The notes beneath the pieces are model-generated. The model saw only the letters and a list, made by a program, of their open reading frames with translations. It was not told the DNA's origin and did no database searches. From positions 1 through 64,000 of the forward strand of contig DASZXS010000037.1 in assembly GCA_035545735.1 (NCBI GenBank): DNA of 64,000 nucleotides, written 5' to 3'. The stretch is from JAJYKC01 sp035545735 (GTDB lineage: Bacteria; Acidobacteriota; Terriglobia; Bryobacterales; Bryobacteraceae). This document shows positions 24,768-33,272 of this stretch, piece after piece. Position 1 is the first letter of the stretch. Every line of letters starts with the position of its first letter. Both the position numbers and the translations under genes were made by a program.

Positions 24768-24880
24768 AGGTATCCGGTCCGCTTGGCGCGACCGTAACTC
24801 TTAACAGTATAGACCACCTGCCGGTGTCTCTGCTGCCGCGCCCGCCGCACGAAACCGGCCCGCGCCCCTCCATTTCCTTA

Positions 24881-24886
24881 TATAAT
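24881..24886 (+). promoter_or_regulatory. Consensus -10 box close to the start codon
   Basis: A perfect TATAAT ends nine bases before the ATG of the following oxidoreductase gene. Transcription would begin within a few bases of the start codon, so the message would be leaderless or nearly so. No good -35 box is visible. Confidence 0.45.
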
Positions 24887-24894
24887 CGCCCATT

Positions 24895-26124
24895 ATGCCC
24901 GATTCAACCTCTTCCGAGCACGGTGTTCCCCGCCGTCAGATCATTCGAGCCGCCGCAACCGGCGCCCTCGCCTTGGGTGCGGCGTCCTATTCCCGGATTC
25001 TGGGGGCGAACAACCGCGTGCGCATGGGCATCATCGGTTGCGGGGAGCGCGGCCGCTACGTCATGGGTGTGTTCCAGAAAAATCCAGGGGTCGAATTCGT
25101 GGCGGCCTGCGATATCTGGGGCGATCAAATCGACAAGGCAAAGAAAGAAGCATCCGGCGCGCGCGAGTATGGCGACCATCGCAAGCTCCTCGACGAGGGG
25201 AAAGACATCGACGCCGTTCTCATTGCCACGCCCGACCACTGGCATTCCCGAATCGCTATTGATGCACTGAACGCCGGCAAGGACGTATATTGCGAAAAGC
25301 CCCTTACCCTGAAAATCGAAGAAGGCCCGGGCATCGTTAAGGCGGCGCGCGAAAACAACCGCGTCTGCCAGGTGGGCATGCAGCAGCGCTCCGGTTGGCA
25401 CTACATCCACGCCCGCGACGAATATTTCCGGAAGAAGAAGCTCGGAAAAATCACGATGGCGCGCACCTGGTGGCACGGCAACACCTATCACCTGCGTAAA
25501 GCGCCGGCCGAACTCGCCCAGAAGCCGGCGAACCTGGACTGGAACCGCTTCCTGGGGCCGGTGAAATGGCGCGATTGGGACCCGCAACAATACTGGAACT
25601 TTCGCGCGTATCTCGATTTCGGGGGCGGTCAGGTTACCGATCTGTTCACCCACTGGATCGATGCCGTCCACATGTTTATGGATCAGGACAATCCCACCAG
25701 CGCCGTCGCCATCGGCGGCATTTACGCGTATCCCGACGGCCGTACCGCTCCGGACACGATTAATGTTCTGCTCCAATATCCGGACCAGTGGACCGCAACC
25801 TTTGAGGCTACGCTCGCTCCCGGAATCAAGGGAGAGGGCATCGAAATGTGCGGGACGGAAGGCAAGCTTTGGATCGACCGGCGAAAGTTCATCTTCACTC
25901 CCGCTGAAAAGAATGCCGAGCCCATCCAGGTCGACGCGAAGCGGGAAATCGCCATCGATCACGTGGAGAACTTTCTCGAATGCCTGCAGACCCGTAAGCG
26001 CCCCAACGGCGACGTATATGTCGGGCATCGCAGCGCGCAAGCGTCACATTTGGGCAATCTCGCCTACGAGCAGAAGCGCGAGCTTCATTTCGACCCGGTG
26101 CGCGAAGAGATCCTGCCGCGATAA
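24895..26124 (+). CDS. Tat-exported Gfo/Idh/MocA oxidoreductase
   Basis: A 409-residue exported oxidoreductase, paralogous to the one at 9888. The leader contains RRQIIRAAATGALALGAA (twin arginine). The Rossmann motif is GIIGCGERG; TPDHWHSRIA and VYCEKPLTL carry the family signature with the catalytic lysine of EKP. The C-terminal alpha/beta domain includes FGGGQVTDLFTHWID, in which His and Asp are likely active-site residues. No ribosome site is seen between the -10 box and the ATG. The final 27 codons overlap the end of a convergent acetyltransferase gene. Substrate unknown; sugar or polyol is probable. Confidence 0.87.
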   Translation: MPDSTSSEHGVPRRQIIRAAATGALALGAASYSRILGANNRVRMGIIGCGERGRYVMGVFQKNPGVEFVAACDIWGDQIDKAKKEASGAREYGDHRKLLDEGKDIDAVLIATPDHWHSRIAIDALNAGKDVYCEKPLTLKIEEGPGIVKAARENNRVCQVGMQQRSGWHYIHARDEYFRKKKLGKITMARTWWHGNTYHLRKAPAELAQKPANLDWNRFLGPVKWRDWDPQQYWNFRAYLDFGGGQVTDLFTHWIDAVHMFMDQDNPTSAVAIGGIYAYPDGRTAPDTINVLLQYPDQWTATFEATLAPGIKGEGIEMCGTEGKLWIDRRKFIFTPAEKNAEPIQVDAKREIAIDHVENFLECLQTRKRPNGDVYVGHRSAQASHLGNLAYEQKRELHFDPVREEILPR

Positions 26125-26607
26125 CGCGTAAACCACCACTGGATAACCCTTGTATGCAAGGGCACGGTCGAAATGCAGACCGATCTTCCGCATGATGCGG
26201 ATGGAAGCGGCGTTATCCTGGTGCGCGACGGAAATCAGAGGCGGAATTAGTGCCCGCTCCCGCGCATCGCGCAGTGCTTCCATCGCCGCTTCGGTCGCCA
26301 GACCCTGTCCCCAGTATCGCCGCGCCACCCACCAGCCGATTTCAGGCTCGGTGAAGCCATCGAGCATCCCCAGGCCGCAAAAGCCGGCAAAGCCGCCGTT
26401 CTCTTTGTGGACCAGTTTCCAGCGGCAATAGCCGCCGGCGGCGAACTGGACGGACTGCTTTTCCGCGAACCGGCGCGTCTGCTCGTCCGTCCACGGGACG
26501 CCCCCCGAGATGTACCGGACCATCTCCGGATCGGTCGCAAGCGGACGAAACAAACGCCAATCGCCGGGCTCCCACAACTCCAGCCGCAGCCGCGCCGTTT
26601 CCAGCAC
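26044..26607 (-). CDS. GNAT family N-acetyltransferase (RimJ/RimL-like)
   Basis: A 187-residue acetyltransferase of the Acetyltransf_3 group. The start TARLRLELWEPGDWRLF, the strand GFAGFCGLGM, and the acetyl-CoA segment RRYWGQGLATEAAMEALRDA are characteristic, with NAASIRIMRKIGLHF near the end. It may acetylate a protein N-terminus or a small amine. It begins two bases after the stop of the LytS-type kinase, so the two are cotranscribed. Its last 27 codons overlap the convergent oxidoreductase gene by 81 bases, an unusually long but coherent overlap. Confidence 0.8.
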   Translation of the reverse strand: MLETARLRLELWEPGDWRLFRPLATDPEMVRYISGGVPWTDEQTRRFAEKQSVQFAAGGYCRWKLVHKENGGFAGFCGLGMLDGFTEPEIGWWVARRYWGQGLATEAAMEALRDARERALIPPLISVAHQDNAASIRIMRKIGLHFDRALAYKGYPVVVYALSRQDLFAHRVEMKLALLLVGEIAQM

Positions 26608-26609
26608 GC

Positions 26610-27896
26610 TCAGGAAACCGCCGCCAGCTTGCCGGCCTGCAATTCCGGAATCTCGATTCCGGTACGCGTGCCCTCGCCCGGCTTGCTGTCAATCCACATG
26701 CGGTAGTCGCCGCCAAAGAGAACCTTCAGCCTCTCGTTGACGTTGCTGACTCCGATGCCCAGTTCAAAAAGCGTCGCCAGGCGCGCCTCCGGAATTCCCA
26801 CGCCGTCGTCGTCCACCACGATGTGCAGCCGCTGCTCCTCCAGCCATGTCTTCACCTGGATGGTGCCGCCCTCCACCTTGCTGCTCAGCCCATGGCGGAT
26901 GCTGTTTTCGATCAGAGGCTGCAGCAGCATGCTCGGAATCAGGCGGTCTTCGGTTTCCGGCGCGATGTCTTTTACGAATTTCAGCTTATCGCCGAAGCGT
27001 ACCAGCTCGATCGCCATGTAGTTGTCGATGAAAGACAATTCGTCGCGTAACGGGCTCAGGTTCTCGGTCTTGCGCAGGAGGCGGCGGAGAATACTCGACA
27101 GCTTGTAAACCACGCTGCGCGCCTGCTCGGGATTGGTGCGAATCAACGAAGAAACGGAATTGAGGGTGTTGAAAAGAAAATGCGGGTTAATCTGGCTGGT
27201 CAGCGCCGCGAGCCGCGCTTCATTCAGCCTGTGCTGCTGCTCTTCCAGCTTCTTTTCGTTTCGGGTGTTGTTCCAGATCTTGAGCGGCAACGTGATCGTA
27301 AGAATTGTCGTTAGATACACTGCCGCCACGGTAAAAGCATCCGGCCGGGTCCAATGCTGCTCCAGGGTAAATACGCCCTTCGCTCCGAACAGGCGCGCCA
27401 CGGTGAGGCGCAGGAGTTCGGCCATTGCCGCGGCCAGGACGCAGGTAAGGTGGAAGGCGGTTTTTCGAAAATCCTGCCGCTGCCGGACAAGGCGATAGAG
27501 GCTCAGGTCGAGAAATGGAGAGAACCGCCACACATCTTCCTTCTCCGGCGCCAGATCGCGCAGGAGTCCGCCAAGCACGCCGACCCCGGCAAACAGGGGC
27601 ATGGACATCAGCTCGCCGTTCAACATGGCCGGAATCGAAATGAGCACTCCCGAGAGCAGTCCGGTGACATAACCTCCCACCAGGCCGGAAATCATACTGC
27701 CTTCCAGCCCCAGGTCGACAGCGGTGTAAGCGGGATTGGAGATTCGAATCGCCACCCCCGCGCCAAGCAGCCCGGAACATCCCAAGGCGAGCTTCACGCG
27801 CTGCAGCAGAGTGCGCTCTTCGCGCATCAGCATGCGCTGGAACGCGGAGAAGCGGACCAGGACACTGGCAAAGGATGCCGCCACGGCAAGCTTCAC
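26610..27896 (-). CDS. LytS/YehU-type sensor histidine kinase
   Basis: A kinase of at least 428 residues. The N-terminal part has several membrane helices of the 5TM-LYT type (VDLGLEGSMISGLVGGYVTGLLSG). The HisK region contains INPHFLFNTLNSVSSLI, where the first His is the phosphoacceptor, and the ATPase domain contains LLQPLIENSIRHG and VVDDDGVGIPE. Such kinases pair with LytTR regulators and sense cell-wall, pyruvate or peptide signals; no LytTR gene is adjacent. The annotated start is GTG, but the frame stays open upstream with hydrophobic sequence (LLEQQYLITLLV), so the true N-terminus may be longer. A GNAT gene follows in the same unit. Confidence 0.87.
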   Translation of the reverse strand: MKLAVAASFASVLVRFSAFQRMLMREERTLLQRVKLALGCSGLLGAGVAIRISNPAYTAVDLGLEGSMISGLVGGYVTGLLSGVLISIPAMLNGELMSMPLFAGVGVLGGLLRDLAPEKEDVWRFSPFLDLSLYRLVRQRQDFRKTAFHLTCVLAAAMAELLRLTVARLFGAKGVFTLEQHWTRPDAFTVAAVYLTTILTITLPLKIWNNTRNEKKLEEQQHRLNEARLAALTSQINPHFLFNTLNSVSSLIRTNPEQARSVVYKLSSILRRLLRKTENLSPLRDELSFIDNYMAIELVRFGDKLKFVKDIAPETEDRLIPSMLLQPLIENSIRHGLSSKVEGGTIQVKTWLEEQRLHIVVDDDGVGIPEARLATLFELGIGVSNVNERLKVLFGGDYRMWIDSKPGEGTRTGIEIPELQAGKLAAVS

Positions 27897-27970
27897 TAGA
27901 AGCGTGATCAGGTATTGTTGTTCCAGCAGGCCGTCCTGCCGAACATTATAATGAAAGAGCGCGGTATCTC

Positions 27971-28600
27971 ATGCAGGTTCCTTCCTCAGTCGCAGACATT
28001 GTGAATCCGGTCATCGAAAAAGTAGCAGAAGCGGATTTTCCCACTGCCTTCGGCCATTTTCGGATTTATGGTTTCAAAGTACACACCAACAGCGGCGAGG
28101 AGGAGGCGGTGGCCCTCAAAATGGGCGATATCGCGTCGGGTGCGCCGCCGCTGGTCCGCATCCACTCCCAATGTTTGACCGGCGACGTGTTTCACAGCCT
28201 GCGCTGCGATTGCCGTCTTCAACTCGAGCTGTCCCTCAAGAAGATTGCCAAGGAGGGGCGGGGCTTGATCGTCTATGAAAACCAGGAAGGGCGGGGAATC
28301 GGGCTGTTAAACAAGCTGCGCGCCTACGAGCTGCAGGATGCGGGCGCCGATACCGTGGAAGCCAACGAACGCCTCGGTTTTGAGGCCGATCTACGCAGTT
28401 ACGCGACGCCAGGCGAGGTCATCCGTTATTTTGGTGTGGGGAAAGTCCGGCTGGTTTCCAACAATCCGGAAAAAATCGCGGCGCTCGAGCACGCCGGCAT
28501 TGAAGTGGTGGAGCGGGTGCCCGCCCTCGTCGCTCCAAATGACGCTGCCCGCCGGTATCTGAGGACGAAGAAGCAAAAGATGGGGCACCTGCTCGATTAG
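27971..28600 (+). CDS. ribA: GTP cyclohydrolase II
   Basis: A 209-residue enzyme that converts GTP to 2,5-diamino-6-ribosylamino-pyrimidinone phosphate, the first step of riboflavin synthesis. The zinc site is seen in HSQCLTGDVFHSLRCDC, with three cysteines. The catalytic and binding segments YENQEGRGIGLLNKLRAYELQ (about 100-120) and LVSNNPEKI follow. It is a stand-alone RibA, not fused to RibB. No FMN riboswitch could fit in the short upstream gap shared with the divergent kinase. Confidence 0.94.
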   Translation: MQVPSSVADIVNPVIEKVAEADFPTAFGHFRIYGFKVHTNSGEEEAVALKMGDIASGAPPLVRIHSQCLTGDVFHSLRCDCRLQLELSLKKIAKEGRGLIVYENQEGRGIGLLNKLRAYELQDAGADTVEANERLGFEADLRSYATPGEVIRYFGVGKVRLVSNNPEKIAALEHAGIEVVERVPALVAPNDAARRYLRTKKQKMGHLLD

Positions 28601-28601
28601 C

Positions 28602-29027
28602 TCACGCTTCGAGCGAGGCGGTCATGGTAATGGCCGCCCTCAGCACGCGCGAAACGGGGCAGTTCTTTTCCGCGGATTCCGCCGCCGCATCGAATTTCGA
28701 TTTGTCCGCGCCGGGAATCTTCGCCTTCACGTCCAGGTGCACCGCCGTAATGGTAAAACCGGCGCCGGTTTTCTCGAGACTCAGCGTCGCGTTGGTATCC
28801 AGGCTCTCGGCGGTGAGCCCCGCCTTCCCGAGTTCGGCCGAAAGCGCCATGGTGAAGCAGCCGGCATGCGCGGCCGCGATTAATTCTTCCGGATTTGTCC
28901 CGATGCCATCGGCGAAGCGGGTGCTAAAAGAGTATTGCGACTCCTTCAGTACTCCGCTCGCGGTCGAAACCGTTCCCTGACCGGTCTTCAGATCGCCCGC
29001 CCAATGTGCGCTTGCCGTCCTTTTCAT
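28602..29027 (-). CDS. OsmC family peroxiredoxin
   Basis: A 141-residue OsmC-type protein that would reduce organic hydroperoxides. The start at 29027 gives MKRTASAHWAGDLKTGQG, the usual OsmC beginning, with GGAAGG just before it; the frame extends 13 codons further. The family signature GTNPEELIAAAHAGCFTMAL contains the first redox cysteine, and the second is in KNCPVSRVLRAA. Both cysteines are present, so it should be active. It ends one base after the convergent ribA stop. Confidence 0.88.
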   Translation of the reverse strand: MKRTASAHWAGDLKTGQGTVSTASGVLKESQYSFSTRFADGIGTNPEELIAAAHAGCFTMALSAELGKAGLTAESLDTNATLSLEKTGAGFTITAVHLDVKAKIPGADKSKFDAAAESAEKNCPVSRVLRAAITMTASLEA

Positions 29028-29099
29028 CCTTCCATCGTATTTCTTTTTGCCGGCCGGAGCTGCCATTCTCCGGCGACCGCCTTGTGGTACGAATGATCG

Positions 29100-29888
29100 T
29101 TAGGAAAGTTGGCGATAGCTCGCCAAGGTGACGCCACCGGTCCCGAGCGCGTCACGGACCGCTGGCGAGGTCAACGCCTCCAGTTCCCGCTGACGGCTCT
29201 CTTTCAACCTGGTTCGCGCGCTCTGCAACTCGCCGGTGCAATAGCCGGGATGGCACATGAATTCCGTTGTCCCTTCCGGGAGTTGACGGATCAGCCGCGA
29301 AAGCTCGGCGGCGTCGTAGCGTCCCGTGAGCCGGAAACCGCCGAAATGGTCCGTGGTTTTGCAGTGGCGAGCTTTCAACACGCGCGTGAAGCGGCCGCGT
29401 ACCACCCCGAACGCCGCGCTGGCGAGTCTTGTCGTCAACGGAATTCCGTCCGCCTGGAGCGGGAAATCGAAGGGACGCCGCACCCAGCGGATGCCGAATT
29501 CCTCCGAAATTCGCGCCACCGCATCCAGCACGGACGGCAGCAGATGGGTATGTTTATGCGTATCGAGATGCGTCGGAACGATCCCCGCCTCGAGAATCCG
29601 CGTCACCTGCCGCTTCAGTTCCCGGTAGATTGGAATACGCCCCAACGCTACGGCCCGCACCAGTTGCGGCACGCTCGACGGAAAGCCCGGGCTGCCCACT
29701 AATACCAGGTGGCATCCGATATCCAGAGACGGAGTTTCGCGCGCCAGTTCAACCGCGTGTTCGAAGGCCTCGCCGGTAGCCATCAACGTCGTCGCGGTAA
29801 GGATCCCGCTGCGATGCGCGTGTACGATACCCTCATTCACGTCGCGGGTAAAGCCGAAATCATCGGCATTGACCACCAGCGTTTTCAA
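29100..29888 (-). CDS. YdjC/ChbG/HpnK-family carbohydrate deacetylase
   Basis: A 262-residue deacetylase. The metal motif NADDFGFTRDVNEGI and the histidine segments DIGCHLVLVG and THLDTHKHTHLLP are complete. ChbG removes acetyl groups from chitooligosaccharides and HpnK is linked to hopanoid modification. Here the gene overlaps the end of mlaD by four bases at the tail of a lipid-transport operon, which favours an envelope-glycolipid role. That assignment is inference from context. Confidence 0.85.
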   Translation of the reverse strand: MKTLVVNADDFGFTRDVNEGIVHAHRSGILTATTLMATGEAFEHAVELARETPSLDIGCHLVLVGSPGFPSSVPQLVRAVALGRIPIYRELKRQVTRILEAGIVPTHLDTHKHTHLLPSVLDAVARISEEFGIRWVRRPFDFPLQADGIPLTTRLASAAFGVVRGRFTRVLKARHCKTTDHFGGFRLTGRYDAAELSRLIRQLPEGTTEFMCHPGYCTGELQSARTRLKESRQRELEALTSPAVRDALGTGGVTLASYRQLS

Positions 29889-30958
29889 AACAGGCCCAGT
29901 TTGATTCGCAGAAACTTCTTTGGATTCGCCCTGAAATCCTTTAGAAGGCCATTCATTTCCCGCGTGGTCCCATTCAGGCTGTCGTAGAGTTGCGGGTTTA
30001 CCAGAAGCTGTCCGATGGTGCCTTGTCCCGCGTTCATGCGGTCGAGCATCGTGTCGAGTTTCGCGATCGTGTCTGAAATCTGCTTGTGAAGCTGATCCGA
30101 CGCGATCAGCTTCCCGGCCGTTCCTTTGCCGGCTTCGAGATTGGCCATAATGCGCCGCAGATCCACGATGGCTTTGTGGGCTTCATCGTACAGCGCCGGG
30201 TCATTCAGCAGCTTGCCCGCGGTGCCTTTGCCGGCCTGAACGCCGGCGACCATGGAATCGACGCGCGAAACCGAAGTGCGCACATCGTTATACAAGCCGG
30301 GGTCATACAGCAGTTTGCCCAGCGTCCCCTGGTTGGAGTTCAACGCCAGCGTGATTTTCTGCACCTGCGCGGCGATGTCGTTGATCCGGTTGTAGAGTTC
30401 GTCGTCCTTGAGCAGCTTGCCGATGCTGCCCTGTCCGGACTCCACCAGGCCGATAATGTTGTTCGCTTTTTCCACGGTGTCCTTAAGCGACGCAAGAATC
30501 GCGTAGCCCTGCTGCACCACATCCTCGAATTCGGCGGTGTTCAGGCTGGGCAGTGTCTGGCCGCCGCGTATCGTTTGCGAACTCTTACCGCGGGTGATGT
30601 TAATGAACTTGGTGCCAAGCAGATTCGCCGCACTGATGGCTGTGATCGAGTCCACGGGTATGGAGCGCAAATAACTATCGCGGATTTCCATATCGACGCG
30701 GATCTGCTTTTGTGGATCGGCGCTCCCGGAAAGCGAGATCTTTCGCACCTTCCCGACCGGGATACCATTCAGCGTTACCGGAGCGCCGTCGGTCAGCGCC
30801 GCCGAATCGCTCAGGAACGTGTAGACGGAAGAGTTGCCCTCAAAAAAATTGCGATCGCCCGTGATGAGAAACAGCACGATCGCGAAAATAGTCATGGCGG
30901 CAATCGCCAGCAGGCCTACCTTCAGACGGGCCCAGCTTGCTTTGGATTGAACGGGCAT
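29885..30958 (-). CDS. mlaD: MlaD-like MCE lipid-binding protein
   Basis: A 357-residue substrate-binding subunit of an Mla-type phospholipid transporter. An N-terminal membrane anchor (VGLLAIAAMTIFAIVLFLI) is followed by the MCE domain at about 45-130 (GAPVTLNGIPVGKVRKISL). The remaining part has five repeats of a G-x-G-T-x-G-K-L-L pattern, each followed by a helix (GQGSIGKLLKD, NQGTLGKLLYD, GKGTAGKLLND, GKGTAGKLIAS, GQGTIGQLLVN). Such tails may form a helical tunnel or bundle spanning the periplasm. It is the third gene of mlaE-mlaF-mlaD. Confidence 0.9.
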   Translation of the reverse strand: MPVQSKASWARLKVGLLAIAAMTIFAIVLFLITGDRNFFEGNSSVYTFLSDSAALTDGAPVTLNGIPVGKVRKISLSGSADPQKQIRVDMEIRDSYLRSIPVDSITAISAANLLGTKFINITRGKSSQTIRGGQTLPSLNTAEFEDVVQQGYAILASLKDTVEKANNIIGLVESGQGSIGKLLKDDELYNRINDIAAQVQKITLALNSNQGTLGKLLYDPGLYNDVRTSVSRVDSMVAGVQAGKGTAGKLLNDPALYDEAHKAIVDLRRIMANLEAGKGTAGKLIASDQLHKQISDTIAKLDTMLDRMNAGQGTIGQLLVNPQLYDSLNGTTREMNGLLKDFRANPKKFLRIKLGLF

Positions 30959-30964
30959 CTCGCG

Positions 30965-31846
30965 TCAACGCCTCACGAATTTTCTTACGTACGAATCGGT
31001 GCACGCTTCCAGCTCACTCTGGCTGCCTTCGAAGGCAAGCCTGCCTTCGTTCAACACCATGAAGACCGTCCGGGCATCCGAGCCAGGCGTTGAACCGGAG
31101 GTCTGGGCGGTTTTCGTGCCCGTTTTCGTGGATCTCCCGTCCGGCCGGCGCTCAAGTTGTCCCCTGTGGGGATTGTAGCGAAAATTTGCCATGAGCTGCC
31201 CATCCTGATAACGGTGAGTCACGATCAGGCTCGCTGTGTTCTGGCTGTCCCGCTTCTTGGCCACCAGCGCCATGATCGTGTTAGCGGTAATCGGGTCCAG
31301 GCCGGCCGTGGGGGAGTCATAGAGCACCAGCGGCGGTTCCGTCACCACGGCGCGGGCGATTCCCACACGGCGGCGCATTCCGCCCGACAGTTGGCCGGGG
31401 AATTTTTCGAGCGTCTCTTCCAGTTCCACGAATTTCAACGCCTCCAGCACTCGTTCGGAGATATGCGCGGCGTCGGGCCGCGCTTGCTTTGCCAGCGTAT
31501 TTTCCAGAGGGTAAGCCACGTTGTCCTCGATGGTCAGCGAGTCGAACAGACCTCCTTCCTGAAAAAGCACCCCAACGCGCGCGCGGAGGGGGAAGAGATT
31601 TGGTTCCTTTTGGCCGGTAACCTCCTCGCCCAGCAGAAAGATCCGCCCCTCGTCGACGGGGACCAGGCCGATCGCGGTCTTGAGTAGCATCGTCTTCCCG
31701 CTCCCCGCCGCACCCAGGATGACCCGCGTTTCACCCGCCCGCACATCGAACGAGATCCGGTCAAGAGCCTTGGTCTTTTCGAAGCTCAAGGTCACGTCTT
31801 CAAACCGCAGGACACAATCTCCATTCAGATTTCCCGTTCCGCCCAT
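30965..31846 (-). CDS. mlaF: Mla-type ABC transporter ATPase
   Basis: A 293-residue ATPase of the MlaF/Ttg2A group. Walker A is GAAGSGKT, the signature is LSGGMRRRVGIARAV and the H-loop is VTHRYQD. Walker B reads LVLYDSPTAGLDP: the usual catalytic glutamate after the aspartate is serine. An extra segment of about 35 residues (LERRPDGRSTKTGTKTAQTS) is inserted between the H-loop and the last strand. It powers lipid exchange between inner and outer membrane with MlaE and MlaD. The stop is followed six bases later by mlaD. Confidence 0.9.
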   Translation of the reverse strand: MGGTGNLNGDCVLRFEDVTLSFEKTKALDRISFDVRAGETRVILGAAGSGKTMLLKTAIGLVPVDEGRIFLLGEEVTGQKEPNLFPLRARVGVLFQEGGLFDSLTIEDNVAYPLENTLAKQARPDAAHISERVLEALKFVELEETLEKFPGQLSGGMRRRVGIARAVVTEPPLVLYDSPTAGLDPITANTIMALVAKKRDSQNTASLIVTHRYQDGQLMANFRYNPHRGQLERRPDGRSTKTGTKTAQTSGSTPGSDARTVFMVLNEGRLAFEGSQSELEACTDSYVRKFVRR

Positions 31847-31852
31847 ACGCGC

Positions 31853-32608
31853 CTACAAATTCACAAACACCCGCGTAATCAGCGCGGTAAGAACGAATAT
31901 CCAAACCGACGCGATCACCACCGCCTGCGTGGTGGCGCGTCCGACGCCCTGCGTTCCCCCGCTGGTTTTCATCCCATAGAAGCACCCGACCAATGAGATG
32001 ACAAAGGCGAAGACAAATGGCTTCAGAAGCCCCTGCACCAGGTCGTTGTATTCGAGCGCCTGGTAGGCCGGCGTCCAATATTGCGACGCCGACAAGTGCA
32101 AAGAGAAGTAGGCGATGATAAAACCGCCCACCATTCCCAGAAAGTCGGCCACGATGGTGAGCAGGGGCAGCATGATGCATGTCGCGATCAGGCGCGGCGT
32201 CACCAGTTTCTTGATCGGGTCGGTTCCGAGCGCGCGCATGGCGTCAATCTGCTCGGTGACCTTCATCGAGCCAAGCTCGCTGGCGATGCCCGATGCATTG
32301 CGTCCGGCGACCAGCAGGGCGGTCAATACCGGGCCCAATTCGCGGACCAGCGTGATCATCACGATCTGCCCCACTTGCCCCGTGGCGCCGTAGACCGCCA
32401 GCGCCCGCGACATCTGCATCGTGATCACCAGCCCGCTAAAAAACCCGGTGAGCACCACAATAGGGAGGCTGCCCACGCCGATCGCGTCCATCTGTATCGC
32501 GACATCGTCCCAGTAATGCGGCGACCGGAATATATTCTTCAAAGCCCGGCCGGCAAGCTCAAAAAACTCCTGAAGCTGCGCGACGGGAGATTTCAGGAAA
32601 TCAAGCAC
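31853..32608 (-). CDS. mlaE: Mla-type ABC transporter permease
   Basis: A 251-residue permease with five or six membrane helices. The conserved segment REVGPVLTALLVAGR appears here as RELGPVLTALLVAGRNASG, followed by the EQIDAMRALGTDP coupling loop, both hallmarks of MlaE. It leads the mlaE-mlaF-mlaD-ydjC unit. The components named MlaA, MlaB and MlaC in E. coli are not present nearby. Confidence 0.92.
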   Translation of the reverse strand: MLDFLKSPVAQLQEFFELAGRALKNIFRSPHYWDDVAIQMDAIGVGSLPIVVLTGFFSGLVITMQMSRALAVYGATGQVGQIVMITLVRELGPVLTALLVAGRNASGIASELGSMKVTEQIDAMRALGTDPIKKLVTPRLIATCIMLPLLTIVADFLGMVGGFIIAYFSLHLSASQYWTPAYQALEYNDLVQGLLKPFVFAFVISLVGCFYGMKTSGGTQGVGRATTQAVVIASVWIFVLTALITRVFVNL

Positions 32609-32664
32609 GGGCGCCTCTCTCTGGTTGGACCGATGCTGGCACGGGACTGTCGAAACGCATGGGA

Positions 32665-33216
32665 TCAGCGCTGGCTCGCTTCTCCCGAGGCAACTCGCCG
32701 ATTGAATTCTTCCGATTTTCCGCGCGGCACAGTCAGCGCCTGCCAGCGGTCTCCCGCCAGGTGCTTCGCGAGAAATACAATCTGGCCGATGTGCATCGCG
32801 TAGTGCGCCACCTGCCGGTTGATGGCCTGCATCACCGAGTGCGGTTCACCGCGAATCGGCACGCTGCGGGTGAGGTCGGCATCGGTCAAGGGCCGCAATG
32901 CGGCGAATACCAGGTCCCAGCCGTCCGCCCAAAGCTGCATCATCTCGTCGCGCGTGGCGGGAGGATGCTCAAACTCGGTATCGCGTTGGCGGTCCGGCTT
33001 TTCACCGTCCGTTGTCAGGAAGTCTGTCCACCGCGAGCGCATATTACCCGCAATGTGCTTTACGATGATCGCGATGGAGTTGGACTCGCCATCCAACGCG
33101 TGAAACAAAGCGCCATCGTCCACCTGAGCCATGGCTTGTTCGCCAAGTCTCTTGTATTGAGCGAACAGTGCCAGCGAATCTTCAACATACGAAGTGCTGT
33201 AGCGGTGCCCCATCAT
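32665..33216 (-). CDS. DinB / DUF1572 family protein
   Basis: A 183-residue protein of the DinB-like four-helix bundle. Potential metal ligands are His in IVKHIAGNMRSRW and the pair in NRQVAHYAMHIGQIV, giving the three-histidine pattern. DinB-like proteins include thiol-dependent transferases (bacillithiol or mycothiol S-transferases) but most members lack assigned functions. It stands alone between RluB and the Mla operon, on the same strand. Confidence 0.82.
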   Translation of the reverse strand: MMGHRYSTSYVEDSLALFAQYKRLGEQAMAQVDDGALFHALDGESNSIAIIVKHIAGNMRSRWTDFLTTDGEKPDRQRDTEFEHPPATRDEMMQLWADGWDLVFAALRPLTDADLTRSVPIRGEPHSVMQAINRQVAHYAMHIGQIVFLAKHLAGDRWQALTVPRGKSEEFNRRVASGEASQR

Positions 33217-33272
33217 CCGATTATCCCCGAACCCCGGCTACCTTGCCCACAGCCGGGTGAACCGGGCTGGTC

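Noticed and set aside
24904..26040. A 378-codon frame opposite the Tat oxidoreductase
   Set aside because: The plus-strand frame has a Tat leader and family motifs; the opposite frame is a mirror effect of codon bias.
27897..27970. A possible FMN riboswitch before ribA
   Set aside because: The gap to the divergent kinase is only about 75 bases, too short for the FMN aptamer, and no conserved core is seen.
30085..30480. Repetitive DNA in mlaD that could suggest a CRISPR-like array
   Set aside because: The repeats are in-frame protein repeats with varied DNA sequence and irregular spacing, not identical direct repeats with unique spacers.
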